Shown here: one piece after another, positions 53,012 to 60,365 of the stretch
How the letters are laid out: the number at the start of each line of letters is the position of its first letter
How positions within the stretch are numbered: the first letter of the stretch is position 1
DNA from: Rhizobium sp. N324
GTDB taxonomy: Bacteria > Pseudomonadota > Alphaproteobacteria > Rhizobiales > Rhizobiaceae
NCBI RefSeq assembly: GCF_001664485.1
Contig: NZ_CP013630.1
Coordinates: 623,001-687,000 of the forward strand
Direction of reading: 5' to 3'
Length of the DNA: 64,000 nt
Notes under the pieces: model-generated
Database searches by the model: none
Seen by the model: the letters and a program-made list of their open reading frames with translations, nothing else
What the model was told of the DNA's origin: nothing
Made by a program: the position numbers and the translations under genes

Positions 53012-54346
53012 TCAAGGCTGGCGTTGATTCCGGTTTGTTCGCAACCTGGGACGCAGTTCCGAGAGTGCGATGACCATATGTGGCCAGCAAATGAAAGGTG
53101 CCAGCATCATGCCTGCCTCGGTCATGGCTCCAAGCATGATGAGGATGATGATAACAATCTCCTTTCGCCTGGCGCCGGATTCTGCCGGATCGGGGTCGAC
53201 GATTGTCATCTTCCGGAACACGCGGGTCAGCGCAAACACCGTCCATGCGGTAACGCCTGGAATGCCGATATTGAGCGCTAGCTCAAGATAGGTGTTATGG
53301 GTCGATCGTGCATCGAAGGTAACTCTGACGTACTCTTCCATGACATCGGGCTGACGAAACATCGCAAACCCATAACCTGTTAGGGGCCTATCCCAGATCA
53401 ATGGCAATAGCTGTTCCCAGATATTGGTGCGACCGGAGAAAGTAATATCTTTGCCGAATGCTTCTGCAACCGCTGAAGCCACGCCGAGGTAAACGAAGCT
53501 GGCGCCGAACCCGACGATCACGAACAACAGGAAAACGACGAAGGAACGAAAAAGACGGTTCGGGTAAATGTGAATGACGCGAATGCCATACAGCATCATG
53601 CTGCCGAACATCGTCAAGACGACAGCCGTCGAGGACTTCGTTGCCACAATCAAGGCGAGAAGGCAGAGCATTGCGGCCCAGCGTACCAGGGTACTGTAAC
53701 GAAGCCGGCCGAGTTTCTCCGTCGAGAGCAGGCAGACAAAACTGATCGAGGAAAACTGCCCCAACGTGTTCTTATGATAAAATGCGCCTTTGACCATGCC
53801 CGCATAGCTGCCGCGCATGATGGCGAATTGCGGGAAAGCTGCCGTGTAGAGAACGTTGATGAATGCGGCGGCAATCGCAAAACGCCCGAGGACTCGGAAG
53901 GCTTCGACATTGCCGTAGCGCGCGCGATACAGAAGAGGCGGGATGGCGAGAACGATGACCGCAGCCAATCCCTTTAAGGATGCGGTCTTGTCGATGGAGA
54001 AGACGATCGATGTCAGGCAGGAAATGCCGACAACCACGATGAACGGTGAAAACCTTGAAAAGACCCGTAGGAACTGTTTCTGTTCCAACAGAAAATATAA
54101 TCCTGACAAAGGGATAAGGCCGTAGAGCAATATTTTCATCGGCAGCGGATCGACCGCGGCTCCGTCGTCGAAGTTTGCAGGCAGGCCGTACCACATGCCT
54201 GTCGCCCGCCATAGAGACGCGTAAAATGCTATCGTAAGGACCAGCTTTGCCAGCACATCGCGCCGGACGCGCCACCGAGGCACAGACTGCCGGTGGTAGC
54301 CCGCCGGATAGTGGTGTCTTGCCAAAGCTGCATTTTCTATCGTCAT
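53012..54346 (-). CDS. O-antigen ligase/polymerase (Wzy/WaaL) family membrane protein
   Basis: 444 residues with about ten membrane helices and the Wzy_C-type motif TFSGRTNIWEQLLPLI in a large periplasmic loop, plus STHNTYLELALNIGIPG, both hallmarks of the O-antigen ligase family. The family polymerises or ligates lipid-linked oligosaccharides at the periplasmic face. ATG 54346 is one codon after a possible TTG; no strong ribosome-binding site. Together with the acyltransferase it suggests an exopolysaccharide or O-antigen assembly locus, though no glycosyltransferases are in the window. Confidence 0.88.
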   Translation of the reverse strand: MTIENAALARHHYPAGYHRQSVPRWRVRRDVLAKLVLTIAFYASLWRATGMWYGLPANFDDGAAVDPLPMKILLYGLIPLSGLYFLLEQKQFLRVFSRFSPFIVVVGISCLTSIVFSIDKTASLKGLAAVIVLAIPPLLYRARYGNVEAFRVLGRFAIAAAFINVLYTAAFPQFAIMRGSYAGMVKGAFYHKNTLGQFSSISFVCLLSTEKLGRLRYSTLVRWAAMLCLLALIVATKSSTAVVLTMFGSMMLYGIRVIHIYPNRLFRSFVVFLLFVIVGFGASFVYLGVASAVAEAFGKDITFSGRTNIWEQLLPLIWDRPLTGYGFAMFRQPDVMEEYVRVTFDARSTHNTYLELALNIGIPGVTAWTVFALTRVFRKMTIVDPDPAESGARRKEIVIIILIMLGAMTEAGMMLAPFICWPHMVIALSELRPRLRTNRNQRQP

Positions 54347-54792
54347 CAAAGGCTCATATAAATCAATCTGCAGAACCCCGACTGTTCGCCACGATCAAGG
54401 CGATGCCGGTATTCGATTGAACGGAGGCGGGAACTGATCTGCGCATCCTCGGCTTCCGCTCGCGAAGAACGAATTCGTATTTGGCGGTTTCGATAACGTC
54501 GTCCTAGTTTCCCAAACTGCCCGTCTCGGTGGGCGATTTGGCCAGGGCAATTTGACCAGTGGCCCCAAGCTTCTTGAGGCGGCACGTCTCACTTCGCCAT
54601 GCGGCGCGACTTTAAGCGAACTCATTCCGCGAATCCAGCCGATATAATCATGTCATCATGTCGCGCCGTTAACCGTCCGATCGACTCTGGACTATTGGCA
54701 CTACCCAGGCGATTTTACGGCGAACCCAATTTTCGGAACCAAACACCGAACCCGCCGTTGATGCCATGTCCAACCGTGTCGGGGAGACAGGC
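54347..54792. other. Gap between O-antigen ligase family gene and ku
   Basis: 446 bases between divergent starts. Frames on both strands lack coding bias. No clear promoter hexamers, repeats or hairpins found. Confidence 0.4.
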
Positions 54793-55596
54793 ATGGCACG
54801 TCAGACATTCTGGAAAGGCTATCTCAAGCTTTCGCTGGTCACCGCCGCCGTCTCGCTGACGCCGGCGACGACCGAAAGCAACAAGGTGCGTTTCCACGTT
54901 CTCAATCGCCAGACGAAGAATCGTGTTGAAAGCCGTTATGTCGACAGCGTCACCCGCAAGCCGGTGGCCGACCGGGACCAGGTGAAAGGGTATCCGCGCG
55001 GCGAGGACGACTATGTCCTGCTCGAAGACGAGGAGATCGAAGAGGTCGGGCTCGAAAGCACCCGAACCATCGATATTGCCAGTTTCGTGCCGCGCGGCTC
55101 GATCGACTGGATCTGGTACGACAAGCCGCATTTTCTGGCGCCCGAGGACAAGGTCGGGGTGGAAGCCTTCTGCGTCATCCGCGAGGCGATGAAGGCAAAC
55201 GACGTCGTCGGCATTGCCCGCCTGGTACTTTATCGCCGCGAGCGTGCCGTGCTCCTGGAACCTCAGGGCAAGGGCATCATTCTCTGGACCCTGCGGTATG
55301 GCGACGAGGTGCGTGCACCGACGGCCGAACTCGACAGCAAGGCCGAGATCGACAGCAATCTTTTGACGCTGATGAAACAGCTGGTGAAGGAAGAGACGAA
55401 AGATTGGAGCCCGGCCATGGTGCAGGATCCGATCCAGAAGCGTCTGAAGTCGATGATCCGCGGCAAGCAGAAGAGCCTGAAGAAAGCCGCGCCCGCGAAA
55501 AAGCCTGCACCGGTGAAATCGACCGGCAACGTCATCAACATCATGGATGCGTTGAAGAAGAGCCTTGCTGCAGAAGATGGGCGCAAGCCGCGTTAG
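54793..55596 (+). CDS. ku: Ku DNA end-binding protein (first copy)
   Basis: 267 residues; GGGGAG precedes ATG 54793. The bacterial Ku core is complete: MARQTFWKGYLKLSLVTAAVSL, VRFHVLNRQTKNRVESRYVD, DQVKGYPRGEDDYVLLEDEEI, ARLVLYRRERAVLLEPQGKG and MKQLVKEE. A lysine/proline-rich tail (KKAAPAKKPAPVKS) precedes a conserved end VINIMDALKKSL, which in other Ku proteins recruits LigD. Ku homodimers encircle DNA ends in non-homologous end joining. It converges on a second ku gene; no ligD is in the window. Confidence 0.96.
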   Translation: MARQTFWKGYLKLSLVTAAVSLTPATTESNKVRFHVLNRQTKNRVESRYVDSVTRKPVADRDQVKGYPRGEDDYVLLEDEEIEEVGLESTRTIDIASFVPRGSIDWIWYDKPHFLAPEDKVGVEAFCVIREAMKANDVVGIARLVLYRRERAVLLEPQGKGIILWTLRYGDEVRAPTAELDSKAEIDSNLLTLMKQLVKEETKDWSPAMVQDPIQKRLKSMIRGKQKSLKKAAPAKKPAPVKSTGNVINIMDALKKSLAAEDGRKPR

Positions 55597-55640
55597 CGGA
55601 AAGGCCGGGGAATTTCTCCCGATCGGTTTCGAGAACGATC

Positions 55641-56492
55641 TCAGCTCGCCTTTTTGCTGTGGCTGTCGCCACGCGCCGGCGCTTTCTTCGCCGGCGCCTT
55701 CTTTGCAACGTTCTTGCCGCTTATCCCGGCGCTCTGTCGCAGCGCCTCCATCAGGTTGACGACTTTGCTTTCCCTAGGCTGTTTCTTCTTCGGCGGGGCC
55801 CGGCCCTCGATTTTTGCCTTCACCAGCTCGACGAGGGCCGCCTCGTAACGATCCTCATATTCGCTCGGCTCGAAGCTGCCTTGCTTGGTCTTGAGGATAT
55901 GTCCTGCGAGTTCGAGCATCTCCTTGTCGAACTTGATATCCGGAATGTCGTTGAAGACGCTGTCGGGCGAGCGCACCTCGTAGTCGAAGTTCAGCATCGT
56001 CGCGACGATGTGGTCGTCGTGCGGGCGGATCAGCAGAGTCCGGTTGCGCCGGAAAAGCACGGCTTCGGCAAGCGCCGCCACCTTGCCGTCGCGCATGCCC
56101 CTGGCAATCAGCGCCAGCGCCTCTTCATCATGCTCGTCCACCGGCGCGAGATAGTAAGGCCGGTCGAAATAGAGCTTGTCGATACCGTCATAGGCGATGA
56201 AAGCCTTGATATTCAGCACCTTGTCGCTTTCCGGCATGAGGGCGGCAATCTCGTCGCCCTCGATGACGATGTAATCGCCATTCTCCATCTGGTAGCCCTT
56301 GACCTGATCGTCCCGTTCGACCGGTTTGCCGGTCTCGCTGTCGATGAATTGCCGTTCCACCCGATGGCCAGTCCTGCGGTTGATGATGTTGAAAGAGACG
56401 CGGTCGGAGGAGGAAACGGCCGTGTAAAGCCCGACAGCGCAGGCAAGGTCGCCCACTTTCAGATGACCTTTCCAGCTTGCCCGCGCGGCCAT
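55641..56492 (-). CDS. ku: Ku DNA end-binding protein (second copy)
   Basis: 283 residues: MAARASWKGHLKVGDLACAVGLYTAV, VSFNIINRRTGHRVERQFIDSETG, DQVKGYQMENGDYIVIEGDEI, FDRPYYLAP, FRRNRTLLIRPHDD and a VVNLMEALRQS segment before a strongly basic tail rich in KKAPAKK. It is clearly diverged from the first ku gene, so this is an old duplication; S. meliloti is known to carry several ku genes, some acting in pairs. Convergent, 45 bases from the other stop. It is followed on its strand by nothing; upstream lie two small stress-type genes. Confidence 0.96.
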   Translation of the reverse strand: MAARASWKGHLKVGDLACAVGLYTAVSSSDRVSFNIINRRTGHRVERQFIDSETGKPVERDDQVKGYQMENGDYIVIEGDEIAALMPESDKVLNIKAFIAYDGIDKLYFDRPYYLAPVDEHDEEALALIARGMRDGKVAALAEAVLFRRNRTLLIRPHDDHIVATMLNFDYEVRSPDSVFNDIPDIKFDKEMLELAGHILKTKQGSFEPSEYEDRYEAALVELVKAKIEGRAPPKKKQPRESKVVNLMEALRQSAGISGKNVAKKAPAKKAPARGDSHSKKAS

Positions 56493-56510
56493 TCCATCCT
56501 CCGTCGCAAA

Positions 56511-56744
56511 TCAGAGCCGACTGTTGCTCTTGTCGGTTTCGAGTTCCTGAAATGCCCAGCCGCGGCCATCGGGCGCGGGATAGGCGAGCAGCGCATCGCC
56601 ATCACCGATCTTCTGGCGCGACGCGGCGTCCCTGGCATGGACGATCGCTTCATCGGCGGTGGCATAGGTTTCCGACAGCGTATCGCCGAGCTTGTAAGCC
56701 CAGCCACTGTCATGCGGCACGACCTGATAGGTGATATCGGCCAT
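56511..56744 (-). CDS. DUF2188 family protein
   Basis: 77 residues from ATG 56744, with GAGGAG eight bases upstream. ITYQVVPHDSGWAYKLGDTLSETYATADEAIVHARDAA and DGDALLAYPAPDGRGW fit the DUF2188 pattern (W-V-P...a...s..f.t...A...ar..A). Such small proteins often sit near stress or end-joining genes; it starts upstream of the second ku gene on the same strand with an 18-base gap, so the three minus-strand genes may be one operon. Function unknown. Confidence 0.8.
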   Translation of the reverse strand: MADITYQVVPHDSGWAYKLGDTLSETYATADEAIVHARDAASRQKIGDGDALLAYPAPDGRGWAFQELETDKSNSRL

Positions 56745-56778
56745 TTCGGATCTCCTCTTTCGTTCCGATTTGGTTTGC

Positions 56779-57039
56779 TCAGTTCCGATTTGATTTGCGC
56801 CGCTCGTCGAGGGCGATGATTTTCTCCACGGAGGCGATATCCTCGCTGGTGACGACAGGCACCGGGTCGGCCGCGATCGCCTCCAACACCTCCCGCGAGA
56901 CCGCGCCATTGCGGATCGCCCATTCCAGTGTCTCGCGTGTTTCCCGCTCTGCCTTCAGCTGCGCATACAGCGCGACGATCAGCCGATCGCGGGCGTCCAT
57001 GCGCCGGCCCTGGCGATCCATGCTGCGGACATCGGGCAT
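56779..57039 (-). CDS. Small hypothetical protein upstream of DUF2188 gene
   Basis: 86 residues starting MPDVRSMDRQG. It is charged, predominantly helical (RDRLIVALYAQLKAERETRETLEWAIRNG), with no membrane segment. It lies 34 bases upstream of the DUF2188 gene in the same direction and probably shares its transcript with the ku gene. No family recognised. Confidence 0.65.
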   Translation of the reverse strand: MPDVRSMDRQGRRMDARDRLIVALYAQLKAERETRETLEWAIRNGAVSREVLEAIAADPVPVVTSEDIASVEKIIALDERRKSNRN

Positions 57040-57185
57040 CGCAATCCACCTTTGTCACTGATTTCGTTCAGGTGTAATCAACTGATGAAGGATGGAAAGG
57101 TTCCGAAACCGGCGAGCGGCACTTGCCTCTTGCGGCGCCGGGAAGGAGATTGCCATCTGCAGGATGCTTGTCAAAGGATTTCACC

Positions 57186-57614
57186 ATGGTCGATCTCAAG
57201 GCCCGTCCCCGCCCGACCGGCGCCACCGCCGCTCTCGGCCGCACCGGTTTTCCGCACGTCACCTCCGCCACCAGGGGCGAAATCGATATTGTCACCTCGC
57301 CGTCGCAGCCGGGCTTCAACCCGCTCGACCTGCTCTATGCCTCGCTCTCGGCCTGCCTCGTGCTCAGCGCCCGCATGGCCGCCAGCCAGATGGGGGTTCT
57401 CGACAGGATCAGCGACATCACCGCGGAGGTCAGCGGCGAGAAGGCGACGGAGGGCCTTTCGCGTGTCGCCAGATTCAACATCGCCTTTTCGATCAAGGGC
57501 GATATCGATGCGGCAACCCGGCAGAAGATCGTCCAGGCGGCCGAGGACGAGATCTGCACAGTGAGCAATACGATCCGCGGGAATCCCGATTTTTCGACGA
57601 CGATATCGGCATAG
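57186..57614 (+). CDS. OsmC-family protein
   Basis: 142 residues from ATG 57186. FNPLDLLYASLSACLVLSARMAA holds the peroxidatic-type cysteine and DEICTVSNTIRGN the second conserved cysteine, the pair used by OsmC/Ohr proteins to reduce organic hydroperoxides. AAAGGATTTC lies upstream. A longer in-frame start at 57123 lacks similarity to the family. Stop overlaps the start of a palindromic repeat. Confidence 0.87.
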   Translation: MVDLKARPRPTGATAALGRTGFPHVTSATRGEIDIVTSPSQPGFNPLDLLYASLSACLVLSARMAASQMGVLDRISDITAEVSGEKATEGLSRVARFNIAFSIKGDIDAATRQKIVQAAEDEICTVSNTIRGNPDFSTTISA

Positions 57615-57615
57615 A

Positions 57616-57659
57616 GCATGATGCCGAAAAGTGTGAGCGGTTTTCGGACGACATCATGC
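57616..57659. repeat. Mosaic intergenic repeat, variant copy 4
   Basis: GCATGATG (57616-57623) and CATCATGC (57652-57659) are inverted arms, with inner CCGAAAA/TTTTCGG also pairing around a GTGTGAGCGG loop. The CGAAAAGTGTG-x-GCGGTTTT core resembles the other mosaic copies (GCAAAACTGTGCAGCGGTTTT). It follows the osmC-like stop directly and could act as a terminator stem. Confidence 0.65.
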
Positions 57660-57676
57660 CCTAACTCTTTAATGTA

Positions 57677-57723
57677 GAACAGGATTCAGATTTTAGGCCG
57701 ACCGGGCCTAAATCATCCTGTTC
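57677..57723. repeat. Long hairpin upstream of the FAD oxidoreductase gene
   Basis: GAACAGGAT (57677-57685) pairs with ATCCTGTTC (57715-57723), and inside it TTTAGGCC (57692-57699) pairs with GGCCTAAA (57705-57712), giving a two-part stem 50 bases before the GTG start. Its position directly after another palindrome suggests a composite repeat element; a role in regulation is possible but unproven. Confidence 0.6.
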
Positions 57724-57772
57724 CAGGTTGAATCTACACAATATTTATAGACAATTGCCGAGGGAGGATTGC

Positions 57773-59254
57773 GTGACCCAAGCCCGGCTTCTATGCTTGG
57801 GCATCGAAAGTGATGATCCGGCCACCATGCAGTCCAAGCCTTTCTTGAAGTCCGAACGGCCTGTCGTCGCTATCATCGGCGGTGGTGTTTCCGGCGCCGG
57901 CGTTGCCTATCACCTCGCGCGGGCGACGCGCGACGCGCCTCCCCTCATCCTGGTCTTCGAGCCGCGCGCCGAGCTCGGCCGCGGTCTTGCCTATGACACG
58001 GATGATCCGGCTTACCGCATCAATGTCCCGGCCGCCAAGATGAGCCTGCAGCCCGACGAACTGGGCGAATTCCAGGCCTGGATCGAGGCCCGCGATGCCG
58101 TTGCCGACGATCCGGAGGCAAAGCGGCCGGAAGGCCTGCTCTTCCCACGGCGCCGGCTGTTTGGTGAATATGTCGCCTCCCTGCTGAAACCTTTGCTGCA
58201 AGAGGGGCGCGTGCGTCATTGCCGCGCCGCGGTGACCGGTGTCGAGCGCCGCGCCGGCCGCTGGTCGATCCGCGACGACAAGGGCGGCGTGATGGAGGCC
58301 GATATCGTGGCGATCGCCACCAGCCACCCGCCGCCGGCAGCCCCCGGCCGGCTGGCGAGCCGGCTTGCGGCCCATCCGCGTTTTGTCGCCGACACCACCA
58401 GACCAGGCGCGCTCGACGTCATCCGCCCGCATGACCGGGTGCTGGTCATCGGCAACGGCCTGACGGCGGCCGATGTCATCGCCTCGCTGGCCGAGCGCGG
58501 CCATGACGGTCCGGTGACGGCGATTTCGCGTCGCGGCCTGCGTTCGCGCGGGCATGCACCGGTGCCGCAGCCGCTTTTCGGCGATTTCCTTGCCGATGGA
58601 GCCCATTCCGCCGGCTCGCTGCTGGCAAGGATCCGCACCGCCATAGAGGCGGCAAAAGCGGAGGGCATAAGCTGGCACGGCGTAATCGATCAGGTGCGGG
58701 CGCAGGGATATGATCTGTGGCAGGCGCTGCCGGTTGCCGAGCGCCGCCGCCTTGTCCGTCATCTGCGTCCCTATTGGGATGTGCATCGTTTCCGCATCGC
58801 CCCGCAGGTCGAGGCCGTGCTCGACGCGGCGGTTGCCGCTGGCCGGCTGGAAATCCTTGCCGGCTCCGTCGCCGATGCGCGCATCGAAGGCGAGTTCATC
58901 CTGTCCACGCTGCAGCCGCGCCATCGGCCCCAGCCCTTGGAGCAGCGCTATGACGCCGTCATCGTCACCACCGGCCCGGCCCATGGCGGCATTCTCGATA
59001 CCCAGATCTGGCTCGCAGCCCTTGCGGCAAACGGCCACCTGTCGCTCGATCCCACCGGCCTCGGTCTTGCCTGCACCGGGCGCTCGGAGGCGATTGGCCC
59101 GTCGGGAGAAGCGGACCCGTCGCTGCTGATCTCCGGCCCGCTGGCGCGCGGCACCTTCGGCGAGCTGATGGGGCTGCCGCAGGTGACCGAGCACGCCTTC
59201 TTCGTCGCGACCGAGATTGCCGAAAAACTGCGGGCAGCAAAGACGCCGGCCTGA
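57773..59254 (+). CDS. FAD/NAD(P)-binding oxidoreductase (FAD_NAD_binding_9 type)
   Basis: 493 residues from GTG 57773, chosen because GGGAGG lies six bases upstream; ATG 57827 lacks a site. The FAD loop VAIIGGGVSGAGVAYHLAR is near residue 28, followed by ELGRGLAYDTDDPAYRINVPAAKM (a motif of HI0933-unrelated FAD_NAD_binding_9 proteins) and a second dinucleotide loop VLVIGNGLTAADVIASL. C-terminal VTTGPAHGGI and a proline-poor end. It should be a cytoplasmic flavoprotein; the substrate is unknown. No gene on its strand upstream is coupled to it. Confidence 0.85.
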   Translation: MTQARLLCLGIESDDPATMQSKPFLKSERPVVAIIGGGVSGAGVAYHLARATRDAPPLILVFEPRAELGRGLAYDTDDPAYRINVPAAKMSLQPDELGEFQAWIEARDAVADDPEAKRPEGLLFPRRRLFGEYVASLLKPLLQEGRVRHCRAAVTGVERRAGRWSIRDDKGGVMEADIVAIATSHPPPAAPGRLASRLAAHPRFVADTTRPGALDVIRPHDRVLVIGNGLTAADVIASLAERGHDGPVTAISRRGLRSRGHAPVPQPLFGDFLADGAHSAGSLLARIRTAIEAAKAEGISWHGVIDQVRAQGYDLWQALPVAERRRLVRHLRPYWDVHRFRIAPQVEAVLDAAVAAGRLEILAGSVADARIEGEFILSTLQPRHRPQPLEQRYDAVIVTTGPAHGGILDTQIWLAALAANGHLSLDPTGLGLACTGRSEAIGPSGEADPSLLISGPLARGTFGELMGLPQVTEHAFFVATEIAEKLRAAKTPA

Positions 59255-59364
59255 TTTTGCATTTCCCATGTCGCTTGCCGGCTGTCGTTCATGATCGACT
59301 TCTGATACTCACGGCAGCCAACATCCCATCGCCCTGCTTTCGGGCGACAAGAAATATCGAGATC

Positions 59365-60258
59365 ATGTCGCAGGCCGCCTCCACCCTTTCCGAAGCCTCG
59401 CCTTCCAACCGCCTCGCCCTTGCAGCCCTCATTCTCGGCGGGGCGGCAATCGGCGGCTCGCCGATCTTCGTCCGGCTGTCCGAGGTCGGGCCGATGGCGA
59501 CGGCCTTTTGGCGCGTGGCGCTGGCGCTGATCCCGATCTTCATCGTCTCGCTCATGAAGAAGAATGCGGGCCCGAAGCCGCAAAGCCTTGCCGACTATGG
59601 CATGCTGATCCTTCCCGGCCTCGTGCTGTCGCTCGATCTCGCCGCCTGGCACCTGTCGCTCACCATGACCTCGGTTGCCAATGCGACGCTGCTTGCCAAC
59701 CTTGCACCGGTCTTCGTGACGATGATCGCCTTCGTCTTTTTCCGGGCGAGGACAAGCGGCGTCTTCCTGCTCGGACTTGTCCTGGCGCTGGCGGGTGTCG
59801 TCATCTTGAAGGGCGGCCCGGCAGCCATCGGCAATGGCGACCTCGCCGGTGACGGCATCGCGATGATCGCCGCCTTCTTCTATGCCTGCTATATCCTGGC
59901 GATCGGCAGGCTGCGCAGCCGGTTCGATACGATCCGCATCATGCTGTGGAGCACGGCGTCGGCTGCCGTCTTCATCTTCCCGATTGCTCTCATCCATGAG
60001 GGCCATATGCTGCCGGCAAGCCTCTATGGCTGGTCGCTGCTCTTCGGTCTCGCCTTTATCAGCCATGCGGGCGGGCAGGTGGCGATCACCTATGCGCTGG
60101 CCTATCTGCCGCCGGCCTTCTCCTCGCTGACGCTGCTGCTGCAGCCGGTCGTCGCGGCAATCCTTGCCTGGGCCCTGCTGCACGAGGCGATCGGATCCAT
60201 GCAGGCGCTCGGCGGCGCCGTCGTGCTCGCCGGCATCATGGTCGCCCGCCGAGGCTGA
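59365..60258 (+). CDS. EamA/DMT-family transporter
   Basis: 297 residues with ten membrane helices in two EamA repeats (LAALILGGAAIGGSPIFVRL, ANATLLANLAPVFVTMIAFVFF; later AMIAAFFYACYILAIG and YALAYLPPAFSSLTLLLQPVVAAILAWALL). Such proteins export metabolites or amino acids, or import nucleotide precursors; the substrate is not predictable. ATG 59365 has only a weak GAG site. A strong terminator follows directly. Confidence 0.9.
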   Translation: MSQAASTLSEASPSNRLALAALILGGAAIGGSPIFVRLSEVGPMATAFWRVALALIPIFIVSLMKKNAGPKPQSLADYGMLILPGLVLSLDLAAWHLSLTMTSVANATLLANLAPVFVTMIAFVFFRARTSGVFLLGLVLALAGVVILKGGPAAIGNGDLAGDGIAMIAAFFYACYILAIGRLRSRFDTIRIMLWSTASAAVFIFPIALIHEGHMLPASLYGWSLLFGLAFISHAGGQVAITYALAYLPPAFSSLTLLLQPVVAAILAWALLHEAIGSMQALGGAVVLAGIMVARRG

Positions 60259-60263
60259 TCGTT

Positions 60264-60303
60264 AAAGCGCGTCGCGTCAAACTTGATTCATGCGACGCGC
60301 TTT
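60264..60303 (+). terminator. Rho-independent terminator after the DMT gene
   Basis: AAAGCGCGTCGC (60264-60275) pairs perfectly with GCGACGCGCTTT (60292-60303), followed by CGCTTTTTGTTTTT. The stem is part of a mosaic repeat copy, so the repeat serves as the transcription terminator here. Confidence 0.75.
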
Positions 60304-60365
60304 CGCTTTTTGTTTTTACGCATGTCGTTGCCGTAAAACCGCGGCACACTTTTGCGCGACATGCT
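60304..60365. repeat. Mosaic intergenic repeat, copy 5 (inverted)
   Basis: On the minus strand this reads CTAAAGCATGTCGCGCAAAA, then GTGTGCCGCGGTTTTACGG and AACGACATGCGTAAAAACAA, matching copies 1 and 2 closely. It abuts the terminator stem above, so a full element spans about 60264-60365 in the gap between two convergent genes. Confidence 0.7.
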
